A DNA stretch of 8,631 nt, from the NCBI GenBank assembly GCA_003161495.1, contig PMOP01000270.1, positions 1-8,631 of the forward strand, given 5' to 3'. The DNA is from Acidobacteriota bacterium (GTDB taxonomy: Bacteria; Acidobacteriota; Terriglobia; Acidiferrales; UBA7541). Of the stretch, positions 1 through 5,879 are shown piece after piece (the stretch's first letter is position 1; every line of letters begins with the position of its first letter). The notes below the pieces were generated by a model. That model saw only the letters and a program-made list of their open reading frames with translations, was not told where the DNA came from and did no database searches. A program made the position numbers and the translations under genes.

Positions 1-85
1 ACCTCTGCCTCAAAAAAAAGTGGCCCAAGCATACAGAGTCGGGGGAGCAATCGTTCTGTATCGCTTGAAAGCAAGAAGTCCATCC

Positions 86-571
86 ATGGAGGAAGGACCG
101 CTCCTCCCTCCCGAGCCCTGGTGGAATGTTGTCTTCGTTGTCCCGCTCTTTCTACGGACATTGCTTCGCCTTATTTTTCTCTGTCGCCATCGGCATAAGG
201 GCCCTCCGATAACTCCACGCGATCCGTATTCCTCCAGGCTGCCCGCAGGCCGATCTTTCCGCTACCAAGCGACCTACGTCACTTGCTTGGATTGCGGTCA
301 AAAGTTCCCTTACAACCACAAGACCATGCAGCTGGCAGATTTCTGGGGCATCCATGACGCGGAAGCACTGGCAGGAATTCGTCGAAAATGTAAAGGGGTC
401 TTTTCGCCTTTTCGAGATCTCGTTGCAAGTGTCGGAACCTTGAATACGGGGATTCCGATGGATGTGCTTACCAGATCCGCGCGCCTCCTCGCAATTTTGG
501 GGAAGCGACAATGGAATAAGACGCGACGCTTGATTGGCAGGGCGGCTGGCCCGGGCGTTGAACGATTTTGA
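86..571 (+). CDS. Small membrane-anchored CLDCG protein (hypothetical)
   Basis: No function can be assigned. From the ATG at 86 the protein has 161 residues. A short acidic and proline-rich start is followed by one hydrophobic segment at about residues 12-32 (WWNVVFVVPLFL...), then a basic Cys/His cluster (C33, H35, H37) and, some 30 residues later, a CLDCG motif (C67, C70). The Cys/His cluster plus CxxC could bind zinc, as a membrane-tethered zinc-ribbon-like domain. I recognise the pattern 'Cys/His cluster, tract of about 30 residues, TYxxCLDCGxxFxYxxxTM' from small uncharacterised Acidobacteriota proteins, from memory only. The 3' part is basic and looks unconserved. The same frame is open to the left edge and contains a GTG at 20, so the true start could be 20 or outside the window. 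The ATG at 86 is preferred because it puts the membrane helix near the N terminus, but its ribosome binding site is weak. The gene stands alone and converges with the toxin unit. Confidence 0.6.
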   Translation: MEEGPLLPPEPWWNVVFVVPLFLRTLLRLIFLCRHRHKGPPITPRDPYSSRLPAGRSFRYQATYVTCLDCGQKFPYNHKTMQLADFWGIHDAEALAGIRRKCKGVFSPFRDLVASVGTLNTGIPMDVLTRSARLLAILGKRQWNKTRRLIGRAAGPGVERF

Positions 572-597
572 ATTGGGTGTGTTCGGGCTTTGTGATT

Positions 598-633
598 GAA
601 CTTGGGGTGCCTCGTCCTTGACACCCCAGGTTC
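598..633. terminator. Strong hairpin between convergent genes, possible bidirectional terminator
   Basis: GAACTTGGGGTG (598-609) pairs with CACCCCAGGTTC (622-633), giving a 12-bp stem with a single G-U wobble around a 12-base loop; one more A-T pair and a wobble extend it outward. It lies between the ends of the gene at 86-571 and the gene at 729-1166, where a shared terminator is expected. There is no T-run on either side, so it may instead be a palindromic dispersed repeat or a rho-independent-like element without a U tract. Confidence 0.45.
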
Positions 634-728
634 AGACCCTTAACTCAGATTGGACGGACGGGAGTGGTCTTCAAGTGTGGAGCGGAAGCGATCATGCGGA
701 ATCCCAAAGGCTGGGCCATCCGCCAAAC

Positions 729-1166
729 TTAGGGGGCAGGTTGTGGTGGTGGTGTGTGTTTCACTTCAAGATGAATGGGGTGTGCCTCTATAACCACATT
801 TCCAGCGTGCTCCAGCCACATGCGAACGGTTACGTTTCCTTGCTGACCAACGGGGAAGCCCATTACCGGCATTTTGACTTGTTGTCTCCTGCCCACCTTC
901 ATGACGAATTTTGTTTCCAGCCTATCTAAAAAACTCGTCCCGTCGGGGAAGAGCAGTTGAACGACTTGGGTGTATTCTCTTTCTTCATCGATTGGTTCAG
1001 GATCCCAGGCTGCAAAAATTGCCCACTCCTTTGGAGCTAAGGCGTTCGGGGGTATTTCCTCTTGCATTGCAAGGGTCACGATCCCAAAAAGGGAAATCAG
1101 AGATGGAATCCCTGAATCATCGATGATAACCTTTTCGCAAGCAACGAACATATAGAGTTGTGGCAT
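729..1166 (-). CDS. DUF6941-like protein of unknown function
   Basis: This 145-residue protein has no signal peptide or membrane segment. The order of conserved features matches the family I know as DUF6941: an opening (xCExVIID) followed by SLISLFGIV, a middle with PPxA...W.IFAAWDPEP and VQLLFPDG, and a late GFPV...G...VRMWLEH, then alternating beta strands. Family function is unknown; the regular strand pattern suggests an all-beta, immunoglobulin-like fold (inference). The tail (about residues 136-145) is proline-rich. The ATG lies 3 bases after the TGA of the zinc-ribbon gene, with only a weak GGCGGT-like site ahead, so it is probably the last gene of the toxin unit and translated by coupling. 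Whether it takes part in immunity, or is simply a passenger, cannot be told from sequence. Base composition is lower in G+C than the flanking large genes, like its two upstream partners. Confidence 0.8.
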   Translation of the reverse strand: MPQLYMFVACEKVIIDDSGIPSLISLFGIVTLAMQEEIPPNALAPKEWAIFAAWDPEPIDEEREYTQVVQLLFPDGTSFLDRLETKFVMKVGRRQQVKMPVMGFPVGQQGNVTVRMWLEHAGNVVIEAHPIHLEVKHTPPPQPAP

Positions 1167-1169
1167 GGA

Positions 1170-1508
1170 TCAGACCGCCAACGACATTGAATAGTCCTCT
1201 TCTACCTCTTCGAACTTCAATATCGGATCAACCTTCGTGGTCGCTTCTAATTTCAAAATAGCAGCGAATGGAATGTAGGCTGCGGCAATTTGGCCGCCTG
1301 TGATCAATTGCATCCAAGGATTCCAATGAAGAGGTGGATTGCCAAAAAACCAATGTGCCCCGCTGCCAACCCACATTTCACGAAGTTGACTATAAGAAAA
1401 CTCTGCATCGTCATTCCCAAACTCGGTCCCACAGCACGGGCAAATGTGGTAATCCGCCGCCGGATATGCTAAACGATCGAACATGCATACTGGGCAACGA
1501 TATCTCAT
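1170..1508 (-). CDS. CPxC/CPCC zinc-ribbon protein, probable immunity protein
   Basis: The protein has 112 residues from the ATG at 1508-1506. Two Cys pairs, CPVC (5-8) and CPCC (23-26), sit about 15 residues apart and form a likely zinc ribbon. They are followed by GTEFGNDD, SYSQLREMWVGSGAHWF and a hydrophobic, tryptophan-rich stretch. This layout (CPCCG.EFG.DD...Y..LR..W...GA.WF) resembles the small Cys-rich CPCC proteins found as immunity partners in polymorphic toxin systems; the assignment is from pattern memory. Start choice: the ATG overlaps the TGA of the upstream toxin gene as ATGA, and AAGGA (1516-1520 read on the minus strand) lies 7 bases ahead, so this start is well supported. 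An in-frame ATG at 1526 would add six residues but lacks that spacing. Inferred role: cytoplasmic neutraliser of the 1505-1846 product. A different regulatory zinc-ribbon role is possible. Confidence 0.8.
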   Translation of the reverse strand: MRYRCPVCMFDRLAYPAADYHICPCCGTEFGNDDAEFSYSQLREMWVGSGAHWFFGNPPLHWNPWMQLITGGQIAAAYIPFAAILKLEATTKVDPILKFEEVEEDYSMSLAV

Positions 1509-1846
1509 AGGACCATCCTTCCACATTGATGTGCGAAAAAACCAGCGCCGCCTCCGTAGTGAGCGACTGTATGAAGAGGCGCAGGGTAGAACGTTTTTAC
1601 AAAAACTGGTGCGAGGCAGGCCACTCCGAAATGCCTGTTCGCAAGATTGTATCGGAGACGATTTATCATGTTAGGTTGGATGCACTCTCTCATGCTTATC
1701 GTCATTGCACCATACATGAAAGCATCGGCCATATTTTCATAATCTTGAGCGTTAGCGACGTGGAATTTATGCCCGTGTTTCTGGAAGTGAATGTCGCGCT
1801 CATATTGACTGGCAAAGGGCATCGTGTGAGACAGTATGTCTACCAT
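1505..1846 (-). CDS. Stand-alone polymorphic-toxin-like RNase domain (BECR-like)
   Basis: The product has 113 residues from the ATG at 1846. Motifs in order are HFQKHGHKF (20-28), YENMADAF (36-43), REC (53-55), RLRYN (63-67), HFGV (72-75), VKTFY (83-87) and FFAHQC (103-108). The series 'HF.KHG..F - Y..MA..F - R.R/Y - FGV - TFY.P - F..QC' matches C-terminal toxin modules of RHS/phage-head type polymorphic toxins, assigned to the barnase/EndoU/colicin E5-D/RelE (BECR) ribonuclease fold. Likely catalytic candidates are H20/H24, R63/R65 and the K84-T85 pair (inference). Such modules normally sit at the end of a large exported protein; here there is no delivery domain and no signal peptide. The ATG has no convincing ribosome binding site; a second ATG at 1822 is no better. 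The next gene starts on its stop codon, so the pair is tightly coupled. It could be a stranded toxin tip or a free intracellular toxin of a toxin-antitoxin type. Confidence 0.7.
   Translation of the reverse strand: MVDILSHTMPFASQYERDIHFQKHGHKFHVANAQDYENMADAFMYGAMTISMRECIQPNMINRLRYNLANRHFGVACLAPVFVKTFYPAPLHTVAHYGGGAGFFAHQCGRMVL
1516..1520 (-). promoter_or_regulatory. Ribosome binding site deciding the immunity-gene start
   Basis: AAGGA on the minus strand lies 7 bases before the ATG at 1508, inside the end of the toxin gene. Together with the ATGA overlap it supports translational coupling and rules against the ATG at 1526. Confidence 0.7.
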
Positions 1847-2009
1847 ATCCCATTTCGTTGCGTCAATCTTGGCGGGCGGCCTGGGTTTTGAACGATTTGG
1901 TATTGTCAGGGTGAGTGACTCGGGCGGGTGCCCCCAGCTTTTGAGACGTCTTTGATCTTCCGGGTGGCCGATCCTTCGTGGGGTTCGAGGGGTCGGGGTT
2001 TTACGATCT
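1847..2009. other. Spacer between peptidase and toxin genes
   Basis: This stretch separates the peptidase stop from the toxin start. On the minus strand the toxin frame stays open through it, back to a TAG at 2033-2035 inside the peptidase gene, but contains no ATG or GTG. Its translation is rich in Pro, Arg and Thr and does not look like a conserved domain. It has G-rich and C-rich runs resembling dispersed intergenic sequence. No clear promoter or terminator was recognised. Confidence 0.5.
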
Positions 2010-3173
2010 CTAGTTCGCTTCGAAAAGTAAACCTAAGGCGCGGACAATCACACTTTGCTCGTGCATAGAGCGATCCAAGTTGTCGGAGTCTTCCTCGTCC
2101 TGCGTCAGGGATGCGAGTTGCCCGGCCAGGACGCGAACGGCAACATCGCGGGGCACGTAGGCGCGATTGGCGGGCGCCAGCAATTGCCAGCCCTGCAGCG
2201 TGCGGCGAAGTTCCCAGCGCAATTTTTCGGAGCGGCGTTTTCCTTCCAATCCGTTGTCCCCGATGGAAAGTCTGCCTTCCACTTCCGCGCTCACCCAACC
2301 ACGGTCGCGCTTCAGCTGAATGCGTTCCACACGGAGTTGATCGTAAATGAACACGATGCGTTTGGGGTTTGAAGAAGGCCAGTCTTGCAACACGTTGCCC
2401 GCGGCGCCGTTGAATTGCGAAAATGCCTCGGCAACATCGTCGTCCGTGGGTCGGACCGTCGCCGGGCCGATCCTGATACTCGAAGCAAGCGCCAGCGTGT
2501 GGTTCATGGGCGATGATGGGCTGGGTGAAAGTGCGGGCGGCTCCGCGCTTGCAGGCAAGTCGGCCTTGACGGGTAGGACGCCGGCGATTTCATAATCTTC
2601 AGCCACCGTCAATTCTTTTGTCTGGTCTTTTGTCTGGGTCCTCGTCCGGTCATTACTCTGGCGTATTGAACGATTCGCAGGCACGGAGGCGTTGGCTAAA
2701 GTCAGTTGGGCGGCGCTACTTAGAAAATAACGGTAGAAACGCGGGCGTCCTTGCGCTCGCCAATAACGGGCTTCGTAATTTTCTGTGCGCGGACCTGAAG
2801 TGACTGAACTGAAGAAAGTTTTCTCGACAGGATCCGTGACGATCCCCACATGCCCGCGCCAAACCACGAGGTCACCGGGACGCGGCTTGGAAACGCGCCG
2901 AAAATTATCGACCCCTTCGTAGAGATCATAGGAACTTGCGTAAGGATAAGGAAACCCCGCCAACGCGTAAATCTGTTGGACCAGGTGAGAACAGTCCAGA
3001 TTACGATTCAGTTGCTCTCTTTGCCCTTGGACCGTGTTGACAAGGAGCAATCCCTCTCTGGCATTTAATAGTCGCGCTCCGCGCGGATCGTCCTGCGCTG
3101 AGGAAAATGCGGCAAACGGGCCGAGGAGCACCGCAAGCACACAGAGATGTAGCGATAAGATTCGGGACCGCAT
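2010..3173 (-). CDS. Secreted NlpC/P60-family peptidase with C-terminal beta domain
   Basis: The protein has 387 residues from the ATG at 3173-3171, chosen because AGGAG (3178-3182 on the minus strand) lies just ahead; an upstream in-frame ATG at 3209 would spoil the signal peptide. Residues 1-26 are a signal peptide (LHLCVLAVLLGPFAAFSSA, cleavage before QDD). The NlpC/P60 fold spans about 35-151, with the nucleophile in LDCSHLV (C61), P97-RPGDLVVW, and the His in RGHVGIV (H108). The block YWRAQGRPRFYRYF closes the domain. Family members cleave stem-peptide bonds of peptidoglycan in the periplasm or cell wall. A polar linker (about 152-225) leads to a C-terminal region (226-387) whose WVSAEVEGRLS and LRWELRRTLQGWQLLAP strands suggest an NTF2-like or other alpha+beta fold; I do not recognise it. 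It is the divergent neighbour of the oxidoreductase and lies upstream of the toxin unit on the same strand. Confidence 0.88.
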   Translation of the reverse strand: MRSRILSLHLCVLAVLLGPFAAFSSAQDDPRGARLLNAREGLLLVNTVQGQREQLNRNLDCSHLVQQIYALAGFPYPYASSYDLYEGVDNFRRVSKPRPGDLVVWRGHVGIVTDPVEKTFFSSVTSGPRTENYEARYWRAQGRPRFYRYFLSSAAQLTLANASVPANRSIRQSNDRTRTQTKDQTKELTVAEDYEIAGVLPVKADLPASAEPPALSPSPSSPMNHTLALASSIRIGPATVRPTDDDVAEAFSQFNGAAGNVLQDWPSSNPKRIVFIYDQLRVERIQLKRDRGWVSAEVEGRLSIGDNGLEGKRRSEKLRWELRRTLQGWQLLAPANRAYVPRDVAVRVLAGQLASLTQDEEDSDNLDRSMHEQSVIVRALGLLFEAN

Positions 3174-3177
3174 AATT

Positions 3178-3182
3178 CTCCT
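3178..3182 (-). promoter_or_regulatory. Ribosome binding site of the NlpC/P60 gene
   Basis: On the minus strand this reads AGGAG, four bases before the ATG at 3173. It decides the start over the in-frame ATG at 3209, which would add 12 residues in front of the signal peptide. Confidence 0.7.
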
Positions 3183-3249
3183 GGATAGATTCTGGCAGAG
3201 GCAGGGCATTTTTAGTCATCCGCGTCCCCGGATGCCCCCCAAATGATAA

Positions 3250-3265
3250 CTGTCCTATTGGACAG
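3250..3265. promoter_or_regulatory. Palindrome in divergent spacer, possible operator
   Basis: CTGTCC-TATT-GGACAG is a perfect inverted repeat with 6-base arms and a 4-base centre; the outer bases add a partial match. It lies 77 bases upstream of the peptidase ATG, in the spacer shared with the oxidoreductase gene. This is the position and size of a site for a dimeric repressor or activator. No cognate regulator is encoded in the window, and a chance palindrome is possible. Confidence 0.35.
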
Positions 3266-3481
3266 GTTCGCTATTCCGAATGGCGGACCATTCACTAAGC
3301 GGCAAGTAAGCGGCTGGCTGCCGAAAAAAATCTCTAACTTGAAAATCACACGCAAGAACGGCGATGTCCTGCCCGCGCAGAAGTTCGGTTGCGCGGTCGC
3401 AGCTGTCATGGCAGAATGCGCGAACTTACGGAGGGGGGCAAGGAATTCGTTGTTTTACTTGCCCCACGAGCGTGTCATTGC

Positions 3482-5782
3482 ATGCGGATTTCCGGCAAAC
3501 ATTCCGCTTCGTCCACTTCACGTTCACGCACTGAACTTGCCGGGTCGCTGTCCGTCTTTGGCGCCCCCGGTTCGCGAGGCAGACTCATCAGCAGCAAGCA
3601 GGTGCGCAGGCTGAAGGCCGCGCTTGCCAAATCGCTCGATAGAAGCGGGCGCGTCCCGAAGCAGATTGCAGCCGAACTGCAGCGGATCGAAAAGGAAAGC
3701 CGATTCACCTCGGCAGCGCGCGCGGAGTTTCAAACCCTGCTGGGTGCGCTCGGTCTTGATTCCGCATTTCCGATCGACGTCCCCGTCAATAGTGACCCGC
3801 CCTGGTTTCAATATGCCCATCCGCTGAAGCACTACCGGTCACAGGCTCAGCTGCCCGCAGAGGCGGACGTCGTCGTTATCGGTGCGGGGCTGACCGGCGC
3901 TTCGGCTGCGTACCACCTGCGTGACGCGGCGGCGCAAGGACTTCGCGTCGTCGTGCTTGACCGCGGCTTTCCAGCATGCGAAGCGAGCGGGCGCAACGCC
4001 GGGAATTTTGAATTGCTGCCGGAGAATTCCGTAGGCACCTACGACGGCTTAGCCAGCGAACGTCTGCACTTTCTGTCCCGCTGTTACCCGGCCATCCCAC
4101 ATGAGGTGTTGCGCGTCGAGGCCGAGCGCCAGGCGTCGCTGGTCTTTTCATTCGCCTTGCGCAATCGGGACCGCCTCAAGCAGATCATCGAGCAGGAAAA
4201 TCTTGCCTGCGATTATTCGCCCAAGGGCTGGCTCTACCTTGCTCACACCGAGGGCGAAGAGCAAGCCATCTGCGATGAGTTGGCGCTGGCGAACGGACAG
4301 GACCAGCAAATCGAAATCTGGTCGCGGCTGAAAATCCGCCGCGAATTTGGGTTCGAGCGCGGGTTTATCGGCCGCTTTGTGCCTGGCGACGGCACCTACC
4401 ACCCGGCGAAATTCGTGTACGGCGTTCTGCAGGTCGCGGTGGATGCCGGGGTCCAGCTTTATACCGGCGTGGCTGTGCGAAAAGTACATGACGCGCGTGA
4501 CGGACGGCACGTGATTGACACCGGGGAGGGCTCGCTGCTGGCGAAGTCGATCATCGTCGCTACCAACGCGTTCACGCGAGAGCTCTTCCCGGAACTCCGT
4601 GCCATCCGTCCGGCGCAGAGCCAGATTTCGGTGACGGAGTTTGCTCCGGATCGCTGTCGCGGTCGCGCCGTTACATGCGAAGAAGGGCCAGTCTATTTCA
4701 ATCAGCCGCGCGGAGGCGCGCGCGACGGCATGGCGCCACTTTTGCTCGGTGGCGGCAAGGACCGGCCGTTGCGCAATCCTTCATCGCGAAAGCGCTCACC
4801 GAAAACGCACGCTCGCTTGCTGGAATTGCGTGATCGTTACTTTCCAGAGTTGCACAAGCGACCCTTCTCCACGGAGTGGATCGGTCCGATCGCGCTCACG
4901 CCAGACCAATTGCCCGCCATAGGTTTCCTGAAGCCGAGCATCCTTGTGGCGGCGGGATTTAATGGATATGGCGGAAGCTATTGTGTTGCTGCCGGCCAGG
5001 TGGCGGCCGATATGGCGATCTCCGGGGCTGTGCCCGATTGGTTGCCGGACGATGTATTTTCTCCGCAACGCCTGCTTAACGACACGCCGCTATTCTTCGC
5101 GGAAACCTCCAACCTGTGGTGCTATGCCGCATCCTTATGTGTCCAGTTGCGTGCGATGAATCGTCAGCTCCTCGAAGCTCTAAGGTATTCTTCGCGCGGG
5201 TCGCGGCCGCGGTCGGCCGCATCGCTGAACGGCGAGGGCGGAGGAGGAAACGGTGCCGCTCAACCTGGCTTCCCGCTGCCCTCGCTGCAGACACTAAAGC
5301 CATTTCGCGCGTTCTCCCCTGAGGAATGCGCTGAGATACTTTCCTTCGCGAGCGCCCGTGCCGTGCGCAAGGGCGATAAGCTTTGCACGGAAAGCAGTTC
5401 GGGAGACGCGTGCTTCGTGATTGTAAGTGGCTCGGTGCACGTGTGCTTCGACGCGCACGGCGGCGAAAAAATGCTGGCGCGACTGGGGCCGTCCAGCATC
5501 TTCGGGCAGATCGCCCTGATTGACGGCGGCGGGAGTAACGGCGCCTGCATCGTTCAGCAGGACACGCTGCTTCTGGAAATGAAGCACGAAGCTTGCTATC
5601 GGCTTCTGGCCAGTCATTCCCCCCTCGCATACAAATTTCTCGCCGCGCTTACCGGCGGGGTGATCCAGGAGCTGCGCGGCGCGGAGAGACAACTCAAGCG
5701 GCTGAACGTCCGCCACCCTGTGCGCAATAATGCGAGTGCCCTCAAAAAAGTTGGAGTCCAGGGAGATTCGGGCGAAGCATGA
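3482..5782 (+). CDS. FAD-dependent DAO-family oxidoreductase fused to cyclic-nucleotide-binding-like domain
   Basis: The protein has 766 residues from the ATG at 3482. Numbering below starts there. Residues 35-100 are a helical, charged region of unknown role. The DAO/FAD fold covers about 128-525: ADVVVIGAGLTGASAAYHL-type dinucleotide motif (GAGLTG, 134-139), acidic end of strand 2 (D160), SGRNAGNF (169-176), VATNAFTRELFPEL, and the late FAD motif GFNGYGGS (492-499). This resembles glycine/sarcosine/gamma-glutamylputrescine oxidase-type flavoenzymes that oxidise an amine or amino acid; the substrate is unknown. A Gly/Ser/Arg-rich linker (570-595) leads to a Crp-like beta-roll (about 600-720: VRKGDKL, FVIVSGSVHV, ARLGPSSIFGQIALID). 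No DNA-binding domain follows. The cassette FGQIALID...SNGAC has Gln for the usual Glu and Asn where Arg is usual, so cyclic nucleotide binding is doubtful. Starts at 3416 (ATG) and 3389 (TTG) are possible; none has a good ribosome binding site. Confidence 0.88.
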   Translation: MRISGKHSASSTSRSRTELAGSLSVFGAPGSRGRLISSKQVRRLKAALAKSLDRSGRVPKQIAAELQRIEKESRFTSAARAEFQTLLGALGLDSAFPIDVPVNSDPPWFQYAHPLKHYRSQAQLPAEADVVVIGAGLTGASAAYHLRDAAAQGLRVVVLDRGFPACEASGRNAGNFELLPENSVGTYDGLASERLHFLSRCYPAIPHEVLRVEAERQASLVFSFALRNRDRLKQIIEQENLACDYSPKGWLYLAHTEGEEQAICDELALANGQDQQIEIWSRLKIRREFGFERGFIGRFVPGDGTYHPAKFVYGVLQVAVDAGVQLYTGVAVRKVHDARDGRHVIDTGEGSLLAKSIIVATNAFTRELFPELRAIRPAQSQISVTEFAPDRCRGRAVTCEEGPVYFNQPRGGARDGMAPLLLGGGKDRPLRNPSSRKRSPKTHARLLELRDRYFPELHKRPFSTEWIGPIALTPDQLPAIGFLKPSILVAAGFNGYGGSYCVAAGQVAADMAISGAVPDWLPDDVFSPQRLLNDTPLFFAETSNLWCYAASLCVQLRAMNRQLLEALRYSSRGSRPRSAASLNGEGGGGNGAAQPGFPLPSLQTLKPFRAFSPEECAEILSFASARAVRKGDKLCTESSSGDACFVIVSGSVHVCFDAHGGEKMLARLGPSSIFGQIALIDGGGSNGACIVQQDTLLLEMKHEACYRLLASHSPLAYKFLAALTGGVIQELRGAERQLKRLNVRHPVRNNASALKKVGVQGDSGEA

Positions 5783-5809
5783 CGGAGGGGACGCGCGCGC
5801 CTGGAGTAT

Positions 5810-5824
5810 GCGGATAAACTCCGC
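5810..5824. other. Small hairpin in the convergent 5783-5879 spacer
   Basis: GCGGA-TAAAC-TCCGC forms a 5-base stem just after the oxidoreductase gene and before the 3' end of the OMP gene. A short TTTTT run follows further on (from about 5858), but not directly after the stem, so it is only a weak candidate terminator. Nothing else was seen in this spacer. Confidence 0.25.
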
Positions 5825-5879
5825 GAGCTGGGGCGCTCTATTGTGCTGAGGAGTCCCTTTTTACAGGCGGCTTTGATAT

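Noticed and set aside
1526..1891. Plus-strand frame antisense to the toxin
   Set aside because: The minus-strand product shows a consistent series of toxin motifs and is coupled to the next gene; the antisense translation shows no motif.
1906..2298. Minus-strand basic open frame overlapping the peptidase 3' end
   Set aside because: It is in another frame of the peptidase gene, with an Arg/Pro-rich composition and no domain.
2666..2675. Third copy of TTGAACGATT
   Set aside because: It lies in the peptidase coding sequence with no extended similarity to 558-575 or 1888-1905. Kept only as a warning that the 10-mer alone is not significant.
3204..3237. Imperfect inverted repeat GGGCAT/ATGCCC upstream of the peptidase start
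   Set aside because: The long interval and competing inner pairing make it a weak structure, and it lies at the 5' end of a gene, not at a 3' end.
3243..3614. Plus-strand open frame starting at the divergent palindrome
   Set aside because: No recognisable domain, and it runs into the oxidoreductase gene in another frame. It probably arises by chance from the spacer plus shadow coding.
5076..5630. Arg/Ala-rich minus-strand frame opposite the oxidoreductase
   Set aside because: Typical antisense shadow of a GC-rich gene; the forward strand encodes the oxidoreductase end, linker and beta-roll.
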